Shown piece after piece: positions 51,685 to 61,706 of a DNA stretch of 64,000 bases; within the stretch, counting starts at the first letter, position 1, and each line of letters starts with the position of its first letter. Under the pieces are notes generated by a model that saw only the letters and a list, made by a program, of their open reading frames with translations, was not told the DNA's origin and searched no databases. This DNA comes from UKL13-2 sp043744255. GTDB taxonomy: Bacteria; Pseudomonadota; Gammaproteobacteria; Burkholderiales; Usitatibacteraceae. The translations under genes were made by a program, and so were the position numbers. The stretch spans positions 62,001 to 126,000 of the forward strand of contig JAYTVA010000110.1 of the NCBI GenBank assembly GCA_043744255.1, written 5' to 3'.

Positions 51685-52512
51685 TCACCAGTAATTTTCA
51701 ACGATGATATGGCCGGGTTCGAGTTTGCGATTCATGCGAAAGCCACGCGCCTTGAGGAGCGCACGCATGCCCTCAACCATTTCCGGGTTGCCGCACAACA
51801 TGAAACGCGAGTGTTCGAGCGATAGTTTGAGTACGGCAGCCTGTTCCAATTTTCCGGAGGTAACGAGGGCATTGATACGGCCACTGAGCCCGCCGATGCT
51901 GGTGTCGCGCGTGAGTGTGATAAAAAATTGGAGCTTGGCACCGCCCTGCTTGGGCGAGTGCTTGGCGAGAAATTCCAACTCTTCCACGTAGCCCAAATCC
52001 GTATGCTCGCGCACCGACAACACCAAGACAATATTTTCAAACTGCTTCCACACGACTGGATCGCGCAGCATCGCGATATAGGGTGCCAAGCCAGTGCCAG
52101 TCGCGAGCAGCCACAAATCTCGCCCGTCACGAAAGCGATCCGCCGTCAAAAAACCCTGCGCGTGCTTTTCGACCAGCATCGTGTCGCCGAGTTTCAGGTT
52201 GGCGATGCGACTGGAGAATTCGCCGGTGGGCACAATCACCATAAAGAATTCCAGAAACGCTTCCTTCGGCGCCGAGACAATCGAATACGCGCGCCAAATG
52301 ACTTCGCCGTCGTCCTTACGCAAACCAATTCGGGCAAATTGACCAGGGGTAAACGTGTAGGCTGAGTCGCGCTGCACCCGTAGCGACGTCAGTCCGGTAT
52401 TCCAGTGATGAACCCAGACCACCGGCACTTCGGTAATTTTTGGCGGTGCCGCAGCGGGAATCGATTCGACCCCCGGCGCGACGTCAGAAATAGGCAAAGC
52501 AGAATCGGACAT
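51685..52512 (-). CDS. fpr: Ferredoxin-NADP+ reductase
   Basis: 275 residues from the ATG at 52512. FAD-binding RAYSIVSAP near residue 90, NADP-binding LLATGTGLAPYIAML near 150, and LCGNPEMVEGMR near 240; the C-terminal aromatic end VENYW is typical of bacterial FPR. The N-terminal 35 residues are an extra Pro/Ala-rich stretch. It exchanges electrons between NADPH and ferredoxin or flavodoxin, often under oxidative stress. It lies 25 bases upstream of the CorA-like start. Confidence 0.9.
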   Translation of the reverse strand: MSDSALPISDVAPGVESIPAAAPPKITEVPVVWVHHWNTGLTSLRVQRDSAYTFTPGQFARIGLRKDDGEVIWRAYSIVSAPKEAFLEFFMVIVPTGEFSSRIANLKLGDTMLVEKHAQGFLTADRFRDGRDLWLLATGTGLAPYIAMLRDPVVWKQFENIVLVLSVREHTDLGYVEELEFLAKHSPKQGGAKLQFFITLTRDTSIGGLSGRINALVTSGKLEQAAVLKLSLEHSRFMLCGNPEMVEGMRALLKARGFRMNRKLEPGHIIVENYW

Positions 52513-52567
52513 TTTTTCTATCAATTTTCGACAATCAAATAGTTTAGCAAATTGGTCGGGAATGCAG

Positions 52568-54376
52568 TCACGCGACATTGAACTGCAACGCGGCCAACCG
52601 CGCATACAAGCCGCCTTCCGCGACTAGTGAATCGTGCGTACCTTGCGCCACGATCTTGCCCTGATCCATCACTACAATGCGATCCGCCGATTTCACGGTC
52701 GCGAGCCGATGCGCGATGATGATCGTGGTGCGACCTTGCATCAGTTTATCCATGGCGAGTTGCACCATGCGCTCTGATTCGGCGTCGAGTGCGGAGGTAG
52801 CTTCGTCGAGCAACAGGATCGCGCGATCCGCCAAAAACGCGCGCGCAATCGCCACCCGCTGTCGTTGCCCGCCGGAAAGTTTGACGCCGCGCTCACCCAG
52901 ATTGGTGTCGAATCCATTCGGCATGGCCTCGATAAACTCGAGCGCGTACGCGGCTTCGCAGGCGGCTCTGACGTCTGCATCGGTTGCATCGGCGCGGCCA
53001 TAGCGAATATTTTCGGCGACGCTTGCGGCAAAAATTACCGGATCTTGTGAGACTAGGGCAACGCGAGAACGTACGTCGCGGGGATCGGCTTCGGTGAGAT
53101 CTACGCCATCGATGGTGACCACCCCCTGTTGCGGATCGTAGAACCGCAGCAGCATTTGAAACACCGTGGTTTTGCCCGCCCCGCTGGGGCCTACCAATGC
53201 GACGATTTCGCCTGCACCCACGTCGAGAGAAAATGCCGCGAGTGCCGCCGTATCAGGACGCGAAGGATAGTGAAAAGTGGCATCCGTAATGCGCAAGCGC
53301 CCAAGCCGCTCACCAGCACGCGCTTGCGGCATCGCGACCGGATGCGCAGGCGGCGCGATCGCTGGTTTGGTGTCGAGTAGTTCGAGTAAGCGCTCAGACG
53401 CACCCGATGCACGCATAAGATCACCGTAAACTTCTGACACCGCACCAACCGCGTTTGCTACGAGGATTGCGTAGAAAACGAACGCAGACAACTGCCCCGC
53501 CGTGATGCGACCCTCGATGACGTCGTGCCCGCCGACCCACAGAATCAGCGCAATCGCACCGAACGCCAGTACGATCACGGCGGCGATCAGCCCGGCAGTG
53601 AAGCGTGCCTTGTTGATCGCGGTCGCAAAAAAACTTTCCACGCGCTCGGCGAAACGCTGCCGGTCAATTGACTCGTGCGCATAGGCCTGCACGGTACGAA
53701 TTTCGTGCAGCGATTCGTCGATGTACGAACTCGCGTCGGCAATACGATCAGTCATGTCTTTCGACAATTTGCGCACGCGCCGCCCCAGCAACACGATCGG
53801 CACCAGCACCAGCGGGATGCCGCCCAACACCATCATGGTCAGTTTCACGCTGGTAAAAAATAGCATCACCATGCCGCCGATAAACAACACCGCATTGCGC
53901 AGTGCATACGAAAACACACCGCCTACGACGGTCTCCACCACGGTGGTGTCGTTGGTCAAACGTGAGATGACTTCGCCGGTGCGCGTGGTCTCAAAAAATT
54001 CCGGCGAGAGCGTAAGCAGATGATCGTAAACCGCGCGGCGAATATCTGCCACGAAACGCTGGCCTACCCACGAGATCAAGTAATAGCGACTGAATGTGGC
54101 CGTACCAAGGACCAACAATAGCCCCATCAGAATCATCAAAGACTGATCGAGCGTGGCCGCATTGCCGCTCGAGAAGCCTTGATCGATCACATGTTTAAGC
54201 CCTTGCCCGATAGCAAGAATAGTGCTGGCGGCGATGCTAAGCGCCACCATGGCGAGCGCAAAGCGCAGCTTGTAGGGCGCAACAAAACGCAGCAGTGCAG
54301 CGAGTTTGCGGAGATCCTTGGGAGAACGTTTGACGGGGGTGCTAACAGCGGGTTCAGATTGGGTAACGGTATTCAC
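52568..54376 (-). CDS. MsbA/LmrA-type ABC exporter (fused membrane and ATPase domains)
   Basis: 602 residues from a GTG; no better start is seen. Six membrane segments (residues 35-330), with the substrate-gate segment FFETTRTGEVISRLTNDTTVVE near 130. The ATPase has Walker A GPSGAGKTT near 410, signature LSGGQRQRVAIARA and Walker B ILLLDEATSALD. Homodimeric exporter of lipids, drugs or other hydrophobic compounds; substrate not predictable. It ends 55 bases upstream of the fpr start and is probably co-transcribed with it. Confidence 0.88.
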   Translation of the reverse strand: MNTVTQSEPAVSTPVKRSPKDLRKLAALLRFVAPYKLRFALAMVALSIAASTILAIGQGLKHVIDQGFSSGNAATLDQSLMILMGLLLVLGTATFSRYYLISWVGQRFVADIRRAVYDHLLTLSPEFFETTRTGEVISRLTNDTTVVETVVGGVFSYALRNAVLFIGGMVMLFFTSVKLTMMVLGGIPLVLVPIVLLGRRVRKLSKDMTDRIADASSYIDESLHEIRTVQAYAHESIDRQRFAERVESFFATAINKARFTAGLIAAVIVLAFGAIALILWVGGHDVIEGRITAGQLSAFVFYAILVANAVGAVSEVYGDLMRASGASERLLELLDTKPAIAPPAHPVAMPQARAGERLGRLRITDATFHYPSRPDTAALAAFSLDVGAGEIVALVGPSGAGKTTVFQMLLRFYDPQQGVVTIDGVDLTEADPRDVRSRVALVSQDPVIFAASVAENIRYGRADATDADVRAACEAAYALEFIEAMPNGFDTNLGERGVKLSGGQRQRVAIARAFLADRAILLLDEATSALDAESERMVQLAMDKLMQGRTTIIIAHRLATVKSADRIVVMDQGKIVAQGTHDSLVAEGGLYARLAALQFNVA

Positions 54377-54444
54377 CCTAGCATTTTACCGGCAGCCATC
54401 GGCCACAGCCAAATACCAAATGCCGAATGCCGAACGCCCAACAC

Positions 54445-57400
54445 TCAACCCCCCCGCTTCAACACTGGCCGCGCCACGTTTCCCGAAACAGAAAACGCCG
54501 CGCGATCCTGCGCAACGCTTGAGCGAATTTCGGAGTTGATATTGCCGCTGACCACGCCGTTACTGGCGGTCACCGCCAGCGTCGCGTTTGCACTTAACAC
54601 ACCCCCATCTAGTCGCACCCGTTCAAACCGGATGCTACCGTCCGAGGTGCTGAGTTGCCCGGTGAGTTCAGTGAATTTTGTTTGACCGCCACGCCCAGCG
54701 GTATCGGGCGAGCGCATCGCTTGCACCAAGTCCACGTTGCTGATCGCGCCATCAGTAACGGTGTAACTTCCATTGACGCGGGGTTTCGCCAACAATTGCC
54801 CCATCATGGGCGCGTTACCTGCTGCCGTGAAATCACCGTGCATACGACCAGCCAGAGCAATATCGCGCGTGAACACCTCCGCGAGCAAGGCTGTATTGAT
54901 TCTTTGCACGGTGAACTTGGAGGTAAAGCTGATGCCTCGCGACCAGTCGGCTACCAGGGTGCCCGTGCCGGTGCCCTCCAGCGACGAGAACTCGACCTGC
55001 GGGAACGTGATCCCCTGCCCCGCCCACGTTCCCTTCGCTTTCACCTCAGACAACGGCAGCGGGGTGCTGATCGGCAAGACGATATTGCGCGCAGAAAAAT
55101 CTACTGACCAACTAGGGGTCACTGGTTTCCCCTCCGCAACATCCGACGGTGCCGCTTTGTCAGGGCGCATGACGAGATTCCATTTGCCGCCCCCTGCACG
55201 CGCATTGACCGCGATGATCGCGCCCTTTTTATCAAGTCTGATGTCGGCGTCGAATGGATCGATGTTCACACCCGGTACCACCAGCTTCACGTTTTTGAGT
55301 GCGATACGATCAATCGCAATGCCGCGCCCGCGATTTTCCCGATCTGCCCAATTAACCGCGCGCTGCAACGAGTCTTGCGTGAGCGTGATGTCGTTGAGTT
55401 CGAGGGTGTCAACAAAAAACTTGTCCCCCGCGAGCGACGCTAAGTCCATGTACAACCGGCCGCTGTCCGCTTTCGCATCCAATAGTTTACCGAGCGCAAC
55501 CGAGTCAATCTTCAAGTGCGGGCTGGGAAAAAGTGAGAACTTCGCGTTGCCCGAACTAACGTCGTCATGAAACCAAGCAGACAGCGATTTTTCGAGGCGC
55601 GCATTGATGGGACCTAGCGGCGCGACATGGGCAACCGCCAATGCCGCAACCACTAACGCGAACACGCCGCCGCCAATCCATTTAAACCAGGATCGCGATG
55701 CGCCGCGACCCTTGCCACGTTTCCATGGCTTGGCCGCTTCCGCCGCACGTGCGGCTGCAGCCTGCTCGTTTTGCTCGCCAAGTTCACGCAAGCGCTCCAA
55801 CTGGGATTGGCGCGATTTCTCTTCCGCCTCCTCGTCAAGGCGCATACGCTCTTCAGCGCGTTCTTGCGCCGCGCGTGCCTCGGCGACCTTTTTTTGCGAC
55901 TCACGCTCAATCTGTTCGCGCTTGGTGATCTGTTCCCTCGCCGCCCGCGCAGCGATTTCGCGAGACTCAGCCTCACTGGCCGCCTTTTGCTCGGCGTCGG
56001 CGCGCGCACGTTTCTCGGCCTTGAGCGCCGATTTGCTTTTCTTCGCGTCTTTCTCGCGCAGTTCTTGCTGAAGCAGTGTTTGCGCCTCCGCTCGTTGCGT
56101 GGCCTCGCGCTCCAGTGCGATCTTTTGCGACATCTCGGTTTCCAGTCGAGAACGCGCGTCCGCATCCTCGCGCGCACGCGCTTCCAATCGACTGCGATTG
56201 CGAACCTCTATCTCGCGCTGCTGCTGCGCCTTATCCTCGGCCGCACGCCGCGCTTCGGCTTCTGCCTTCAACTCGCTAGACAAGGACTCCGCGTGTTGCT
56301 TGGCTTTCATCGCTTCGGCTTCGGCCTGTTTGCGCGCCTCCAGATCGGCGAAGTTTTTTTCTTCCGCTTCAGCGCGCACGCGATTTTCCACGTCGCGCCG
56401 CGCCGCCGCTTCCGCTTCGGCCGCACGTCTGGCATCTTCAGCGGTTTTCAAGCGCACTGCAAAATCGGCGGCTGTTTTTGAAGCGGCCTCCGCCTGCTCC
56501 TCAGCCATGCGCCGCGCTTCCACTTCAGCGCGACTGCGCTCTTCTGCAATGAGCGTAATTCGCGCCTCCATTTCGGTGCGGATGCGGGTTTCCTGTTCAG
56601 CCAACATCGCCTTCGCATCGATCTCGGCGCGCAACTTGGCCTCATCGGCCGCACGCGCTAACAATACCCGCTCTTCACTCAGCCGTGCCTCCAACTGCCG
56701 ACGCGCATCTTCCTGCGCTTCGCCTCTCACGGCTTCCTCTACTTCGCTGCGTGCACTTTCCTCAATGTCTGAACGCAACATCACTTCCATCTCAGCGCGA
56801 ACCTTGGCCTCGATTTCAGCTTTCAGTTGTTGGCGCAGCTCGCGTTGTGCGGCTTCGAATTCCACGGCTTGATTCTTGGTGCTCTGCTCAGCTTGCTTGC
56901 GCGCTTCCGCCAACGCGCGCGCTTCGGCCTCGGCTTCGGCACGAGCCTTGGCCAGCGCTTGCGCCTCCGCCTCGGCTTGCGCACGCAGGGCGGCGAGCGC
57001 GCGCTGTTGCTCGGTTTCGCGCTCAATCTGCGCACGTGTCAGCCGCGTTCTCGTGTCGGAAAAACTATCGCGCTGACGCTGCTCTTCTGCCAGTTTGGCT
57101 TCCAGCGCCTGTCGCGCCGCTTCGGCCGCAGCTTGCGCGCGCTCCGCTTCCTGCATCGCGCGGTGCTCGGCGTCTTTGCGCGCCTGCATTTCCACCTCGA
57201 GCCGGGCGCGCAATTGCGCTTCGCGCTCCACTCGGGCGCGTGCATCGGCCTGCGCTTGCTTCGCTTCGAGTTGCCGCGCTGCCAAAATTTTCGCCTGCAC
57301 TTGGTCGGTTTCGCGCTGCTGGCGCTCAGCTTCCAATCGCGCTTTATCTCGGGCGATAGCAGCCTCAACATCGAGCACCCGCGATGCCGGCGTATCCGCG

Positions 57401-57774
57401 ATATGCTCCACTTGATCGGCAAGCCTGCCCGCACGAAACGGCGACGCGTGGAAACCCGCCTCGGCATTCGCTGGGGCCTTCCCAGGCGCCTGTTGCGGTG
57501 TGAAATCGAAGTCATCCATACCGCCAAAATCGCTCAGCGGCACCTCAACTTTTATCTCAAAGATTTTTGTGAAACGATCACGCTCCAGTTGCGCCAGGGC
57601 CTTTTGCACATCCACCAAGTGCATCTCGATACTCGCCGCGAGTTGCGCTACTGTGGATTTGCCGTCGATGGACTTGAGCACGCGCGTCAGGTCACGCGCA
57701 AGCGACTGCGTGCGTTGGTTAACCTGTGTGACGCCCTTCGCAGTCTTGGTGAAGACAGTTCTTGGATCTATCAT
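54445..57774 (-). CDS. Giant coiled-coil protein fused to an AsmA-like domain
   Basis: 1109 residues. Residues 1-90 are a small helical domain (RVLKSIDGKSTVAQLAASIEMHLVDV, resembling a PilZ-adjacent or DUF4388-like helical module but not assigned). Residues about 140-690 are nearly pure Ala/Glu/Arg/Lys coiled coil. One membrane segment (GGGVFALVVAALAVAHVAPLG, near 710) follows, then an AsmA-type periplasmic part (INARLEKSLSAWFHDDV, LKIDSVALGK, LELNDITLTQDSL, VSGNVARPVLKRGG). So a long cytoplasmic rod is tied to a periplasmic AsmA domain. It is divergent from the FecR/DUF6600 gene. Role unknown; AsmA relatives act in envelope lipid handling. Confidence 0.8.
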   Translation of the reverse strand: MIDPRTVFTKTAKGVTQVNQRTQSLARDLTRVLKSIDGKSTVAQLAASIEMHLVDVQKALAQLERDRFTKIFEIKVEVPLSDFGGMDDFDFTPQQAPGKAPANAEAGFHASPFRAGRLADQVEHIADTPASRVLDVEAAIARDKARLEAERQQRETDQVQAKILAARQLEAKQAQADARARVEREAQLRARLEVEMQARKDAEHRAMQEAERAQAAAEAARQALEAKLAEEQRQRDSFSDTRTRLTRAQIERETEQQRALAALRAQAEAEAQALAKARAEAEAEARALAEARKQAEQSTKNQAVEFEAAQRELRQQLKAEIEAKVRAEMEVMLRSDIEESARSEVEEAVRGEAQEDARRQLEARLSEERVLLARAADEAKLRAEIDAKAMLAEQETRIRTEMEARITLIAEERSRAEVEARRMAEEQAEAASKTAADFAVRLKTAEDARRAAEAEAAARRDVENRVRAEAEEKNFADLEARKQAEAEAMKAKQHAESLSSELKAEAEARRAAEDKAQQQREIEVRNRSRLEARAREDADARSRLETEMSQKIALEREATQRAEAQTLLQQELREKDAKKSKSALKAEKRARADAEQKAASEAESREIAARAAREQITKREQIERESQKKVAEARAAQERAEERMRLDEEAEEKSRQSQLERLRELGEQNEQAAAARAAEAAKPWKRGKGRGASRSWFKWIGGGVFALVVAALAVAHVAPLGPINARLEKSLSAWFHDDVSSGNAKFSLFPSPHLKIDSVALGKLLDAKADSGRLYMDLASLAGDKFFVDTLELNDITLTQDSLQRAVNWADRENRGRGIAIDRIALKNVKLVVPGVNIDPFDADIRLDKKGAIIAVNARAGGGKWNLVMRPDKAAPSDVAEGKPVTPSWSVDFSARNIVLPISTPLPLSEVKAKGTWAGQGITFPQVEFSSLEGTGTGTLVADWSRGISFTSKFTVQRINTALLAEVFTRDIALAGRMHGDFTAAGNAPMMGQLLAKPRVNGSYTVTDGAISNVDLVQAMRSPDTAGRGGQTKFTELTGQLSTSDGSIRFERVRLDGGVLSANATLAVTASNGVVSGNINSEIRSSVAQDRAAFSVSGNVARPVLKRGG

Positions 57775-58088
57775 GCCGCTCTCGACGTTGGGATTGACCT
57801 GTGGACTGCGGTTGGGTAGCGCAATTGCATGCGGGTAGATGCGCCTTTCCGTGTAGCCAAGAACGATTCCGGTCGCCGCATGGCGCCGTCTGGTGGTGCT
57901 CTGCCGCCGGCTTCGCTACTCAAGCAAAAAGTCACAATTCGATTGCAAAGCCTTGTTTTGATGAGGATGTATATTCTCATGAATCGTTGCGCCGTGGGCT
58001 GCTTGTTGTGCTGTGCGCCTGTCGGTCTTGCGTCAACTATTTCCGAACAAATTCGTTGCTTAAGATGCCCCTTGACGAGGAACCTCAC
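57775..58088. other. Divergent intergenic region between the coiled-coil/AsmA and FecR/DUF6600 genes
   Basis: 314 bases without a convincing gene. It should hold both divergent promoters, but no clear -35/-10 pair could be assigned. A plus-strand TG-TATATT element near 57969 is a possible extended -10. Confidence 0.5.
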
Positions 58089-59984
58089 ATGAACACGCGA
58101 AACGACTCTTCACCTGCGCGCTGGATCTTCTGTGCTCTCGTTGCGCTCCTCACGGTTGCGCTCCAATCCACACCAGCCAGCGCAGACCCACCCTCACGCG
58201 TCGGACGCGTTAGCTTTTTGCAAGGCACCGTGTTGTTTTACATGGATCGCAATGAGGGCTGGCAGCCCGCGCGAACCAATCACCCCGTCACCAGCGAGAA
58301 CTCGGTATGGACCGATGGCGGCGGACTGGCTGAGGTGCGAATCGGCGCATCAGCCGTACGTCTCGACGCCAACACTATCGTCGATTTCGTGCGCGTCGCC
58401 GATGACCGTACCGATGCGTTCTTACAGCGCGGAAGCCTCAACATTCGCACCCGCAATTACGGCCAAAGTGGCTACCGCGAAAGCTTGGCGGTCGAAACTA
58501 ACGGTGGTCGCTTCGTGATTGATGCCGATGGCCGCTATCGGATCGACGTACCACAAGATGCCAGCGAGAGCCGCGTCACGGTGTTTGCTGGGCGCGCGCG
58601 TTTTGAAGGCGCGGATCGCAACCTCGTCAATGTCGAGCCGGGCAACACCATCGTCGTGCAACACACGCAGGGGCTCGTCAGTTTTCGCTTTGAAGCCGCG
58701 CGTGAACTTGAATTTGATCGCTGGGCATCGGCACGCGATAGCGCATGGGACGAAGCCCACAGCCGCACCGTGCGCGAGCGTGTGGTATCAACGTACATGA
58801 CCGGCTACGAAGACCTCGACCGCTATGGCGAATGGGTTGACGACCGCGAATATGGCCGCATCTGGGCGCCACGTACCGTGATCACTGGCTGGGCACCGTA
58901 TCGCTATGGCTCATGGTCGTATGTCAATCCATGGGGCTGGACGTGGGTAGACGACGCGCCGTGGGGGTTCGCGCCGTTCCACTACGGTCGCTGGGTGACC
59001 GTTGGCTCGCGCTGGTGCTGGTGGCCGGGCAGCTATCACCATCGCCCGGCGTATGCGCCTGCGTTGGTCGCTTGGTACGGAAAACCCGGCCTGAGCGTAT
59101 CGGTCTCCGCAGGCCACTCGGTTGGCTGGTTTCCGTTGGCACCGCACGAGCATTTTGTCCCGCGCTACACCAACAACACAAACTACATCCGCAACGTCAA
59201 TTACGTAACCAACAACATCACCGTCATCAATCCCCCTGCACGCTATGCGAATGGCGTACCGGGCGCCACGTTCGTCAATCAAGCCGCGTTCGTGCAGTCC
59301 AAACCAGTGGGCAATCATTTGCTGCGCACTGATCCAGCCATGATTGCCGCGCAAGCGCCGCAGCCGACAATAAACCTTGCGCCGATGCGTGGTGCGCCGG
59401 TGGTGGCGAATGGGAATGCGCCGGTATACGCAGGAGCGCGCGGTGCGACCAAGCCCGGCGTATTGGCAACACCGGTGCTGGCAACACCGGTGCCCGCGAC
59501 GCCGGTCTCCGCGCCAGTGGGGATCACCAAGCCAATGGTGATGCCCGCACCGGTTAGTGTTGCTGCGCCGTCACCCTCAGCCGCGCCAGCCATTGGGCAA
59601 CCCACGCCGCGCCCGCGCTACGCACCACCAGCAGTCGCACGCGCTGAAGTTGCGGCGCAAACGGTCTACAAACCACCGGCCATCGCGACCAATCCGGTAG
59701 CGGTGCAGGCAGCGCAACCGCCCGTAGACACGCCGCCGCGTGCGCGCCGGGTTCGCCCAATGCAGAATCCGGAACAAGTGCAGCGCGGGGAAGCGACGCG
59801 GCAAATGGTGTCGCCGGTCGCATCAGCACCTGGCGCAGCAGTGAACGCTGCACCCGTGCCGCGCGGCGAAGCTCCAGCCCACAAGCCGCAGCAAGCACAC
59901 CCGCGTGTGGAGGCCGAACAGGATAAACCGCATCACCGCGAGGGTCGTGAGGGTCGCATCAAGCCGGGCGTGGCACAACAGTAA
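58089..59984 (+). CDS. FecR/DUF6600-type secreted protein with Pro/Ala-rich tail
   Basis: 631 residues from the ATG at 58089 (AGGA 8 bases upstream). Signal peptide (FCALVALLTVALQSTPASA). The N-terminal half has a FecR-like beta domain (GRVSFLQGTVLFYMDRNEGW, AEVRIGASAVRLDANTIVDF). The middle has the Trp/Tyr-rich repeats of DUF6600: YGEWVDDREYGRIWAP, YRYGSWSYVNPWGWTWVDDAPWGFAPFHYGRW. The C-terminal 200 residues are Pro/Ala-rich with short TPVLATPV-type repeats. Probably periplasmic or surface-exposed; no enzyme activity predicted. Confidence 0.8.
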   Translation: MNTRNDSSPARWIFCALVALLTVALQSTPASADPPSRVGRVSFLQGTVLFYMDRNEGWQPARTNHPVTSENSVWTDGGGLAEVRIGASAVRLDANTIVDFVRVADDRTDAFLQRGSLNIRTRNYGQSGYRESLAVETNGGRFVIDADGRYRIDVPQDASESRVTVFAGRARFEGADRNLVNVEPGNTIVVQHTQGLVSFRFEAARELEFDRWASARDSAWDEAHSRTVRERVVSTYMTGYEDLDRYGEWVDDREYGRIWAPRTVITGWAPYRYGSWSYVNPWGWTWVDDAPWGFAPFHYGRWVTVGSRWCWWPGSYHHRPAYAPALVAWYGKPGLSVSVSAGHSVGWFPLAPHEHFVPRYTNNTNYIRNVNYVTNNITVINPPARYANGVPGATFVNQAAFVQSKPVGNHLLRTDPAMIAAQAPQPTINLAPMRGAPVVANGNAPVYAGARGATKPGVLATPVLATPVPATPVSAPVGITKPMVMPAPVSVAAPSPSAAPAIGQPTPRPRYAPPAVARAEVAAQTVYKPPAIATNPVAVQAAQPPVDTPPRARRVRPMQNPEQVQRGEATRQMVSPVASAPGAAVNAAPVPRGEAPAHKPQQAHPRVEAEQDKPHHREGREGRIKPGVAQQ

Positions 59985-59999
59985 AACGCTACGTAGCAA

Positions 60000-60848
60000 T
60001 CAGCCGAAGCGCCCGGTAATGTAGTCCTCAGTCTCGGTGCGTTTTGGTCGGACAAAAATTTCGCCGGTCGCACCAAACTCCATCAATTCACCCAGATACA
60101 TATAGCCGGTGAAGTCCGATACACGCGCGGCTTGCTGCATGTTGTGGGTAACGATGGCGATGGTGTAATCGGCTTTAAGTTCGTGCAGGAGTTGCTCAAT
60201 TTTCGCGGTTGAAATCGGATCCAGCGCTGAGGTCGGTTCATCGAGCAACATGACTTCGGGCTTGACCGCCACCGCACGCGCAATGCACAACCGCTGCTGC
60301 TGCCCGCCGGACAACGAGAGGCCGCTTTGCTTCAGTTTATCTTTGACCTCTTTCCAGAGTGCCGCTTTATTGAGCGCCCATTCGACGCGCTCGTCCATGT
60401 CAGCCGCATTCAAATTTTCGTAGAGCTTTACGCCAAACGCGATGTTGTCGTAAATCGACATTGGGAACGGCGTCGGTTTTTGAAACACCATGCCCACCTT
60501 GGCGCGCAGCAAGTTCAGATCCTGCCGTTTGTCGAGAACGTTGTCACCATTCAGCAAAATTCTGCCGTCAGCGCGCTGGCCGGGGTAGAGGTCGTACATG
60601 CGATTAAAGGTGCGCAGTAGCGTTGATTTGCCGCAGCCAGAGGGACCAATGAACGCCGTGACTTTGCGTTCGAACACATCGAGATTGATGTTCTTCAACG
60701 CGTGGTAGCCGCCGTAAAAAAATTGCAGGTTTTGGACGCTGATTTTAGTCGCGGTGGGTAGCGCAGCGGGTGCCAGCGTTGGCGTTGGCATAGGCATAGG
60801 CATTGGCATTGGCATTGGCGTTAGCGTGCTTACTGAGAGGTCGTTCAT
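60000..60848 (-). CDS. pstB: Phosphate ABC transporter ATP-binding protein PstB with Met-Pro repeat at the N-terminus
   Basis: 282 residues. Walker A GPSGCGKST near residue 73, PTPFPMSIYDNIAFG, signature LSGGQQQRLCIARA and Walker B VMLLDEPTSALDP are standard PstB. The N-terminal 35 residues are extra: Met-Pro dipeptides (PMPMPMPMPMPTPT) encoded by a tandem hexanucleotide. It drives Pst phosphate uptake with PstC, PstA and PstS, and is the last gene of the pstSCAB operon. Confidence 0.95.
   Translation of the reverse strand: MNDLSVSTLTPMPMPMPMPMPTPTLAPAALPTATKISVQNLQFFYGGYHALKNINLDVFERKVTAFIGPSGCGKSTLLRTFNRMYDLYPGQRADGRILLNGDNVLDKRQDLNLLRAKVGMVFQKPTPFPMSIYDNIAFGVKLYENLNAADMDERVEWALNKAALWKEVKDKLKQSGLSLSGGQQQRLCIARAVAVKPEVMLLDEPTSALDPISTAKIEQLLHELKADYTIAIVTHNMQQAARVSDFTGYMYLGELMEFGATGEIFVRPKRTETEDYITGRFG
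60781..60822 (+). repeat. Tandem hexanucleotide repeat inside pstB
   Basis: Seven units, GGCGTT, GGCATA twice, GGCATT three times, GGCGTT, read on the plus strand. It encodes the Met-Pro stretch of PstB on the minus strand. Unit length is a multiple of three, so gain or loss changes length but not frame. Confidence 0.9.
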
Positions 60849-60863
60849 TTTTATCGTCGTGGA

Positions 60864-61706
60864 TTAGGATTTTTGGCGCGGATCAAAGATCGTGCGCGCG
60901 AGAATATTGAGTGCCAACACCGAGAAGGTGATGAGCAAGGCGGCGACCCACGCAAGACTGATCCACGTCTCAAACGGGCTGAGGGCAAACTGAAAAATCG
61001 TCACCGGCAGGTTTGCCATCGGCGCGTTCATGTCCGCTGACCAGAACTGGTTGCTGAGCGCGGTAAACAGTAGCGGTGCGGCCTCGCCACTAATGCGCGC
61101 AACCGCCAGCATCACGCCAGTAATCACCGCGCCCCGCACTGACGGCAGCGCCACCATGAGAACAACTTTCCACTGCGGCGCACCAAGTGCAGCGGCAGCT
61201 TCGCGCATGCTCACCGGCACCAACAACAGCATGTTTTCAGTGGTGCGCACAATCACTGGAATCGCCATCAGCGCCAGCGCACAGGCACCTGCCCACGCCG
61301 AAAAATGTTTTTGATTCGCCACAATCACCGCGTAAACAAACAACCCAAGCACCATCGCGGGTGCTGACAACAGGATGTCGTTGACAAAGCGCGTGGTCGA
61401 ACCAAGCCAGCCCTGTTTGCCAAACTCAGCCAAATAAATACCCGCGAAAATCCCCACCGGGGTCGCGACCAATGTTGCCGTTCCAACCATCACCAGCGAG
61501 CCCACGATGGCGTTGAGTAAGCCGCCGGGCGAGCCGGGTGCTGGGGTCATTTGTGTGAACACATCGAGATTCATGCCACCCAAACCCTTGGCGAGTAGCG
61601 TATACAAAATCCACAACAAAAAGCACAGCCCAAACGCCATCGCACCGAGCGAAAACAATAGTCCCAAGCGATTGACGATTAAACGCCGTCGATAAATCGC
61701 ACTCAT
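60864..61706 (-). CDS. pstA: Phosphate ABC transporter permease PstA
   Basis: 280 residues with about six hydrophobic segments. GGLLNAIVGSLVMVGTATLVATPVGIFAGIYLAEF and the ABC-contact loop MREAAAALGAPQWKVVLMVALPS are typical of PstA. It forms the membrane channel with PstC, whose stop overlaps its start by ATGA. Confidence 0.94.
   Translation of the reverse strand: MSAIYRRRLIVNRLGLLFSLGAMAFGLCFLLWILYTLLAKGLGGMNLDVFTQMTPAPGSPGGLLNAIVGSLVMVGTATLVATPVGIFAGIYLAEFGKQGWLGSTTRFVNDILLSAPAMVLGLFVYAVIVANQKHFSAWAGACALALMAIPVIVRTTENMLLLVPVSMREAAAALGAPQWKVVLMVALPSVRGAVITGVMLAVARISGEAAPLLFTALSNQFWSADMNAPMANLPVTIFQFALSPFETWISLAWVAALLITFSVLALNILARTIFDPRQKS

Noticed and set aside
53420..54440. Lipid A flippase assignment (msbA) for the ABC exporter
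   Set aside because: The architecture fits, but no lipid-A or lpxK neighbour supports that specific name, so only MsbA/LmrA-type exporter is claimed.
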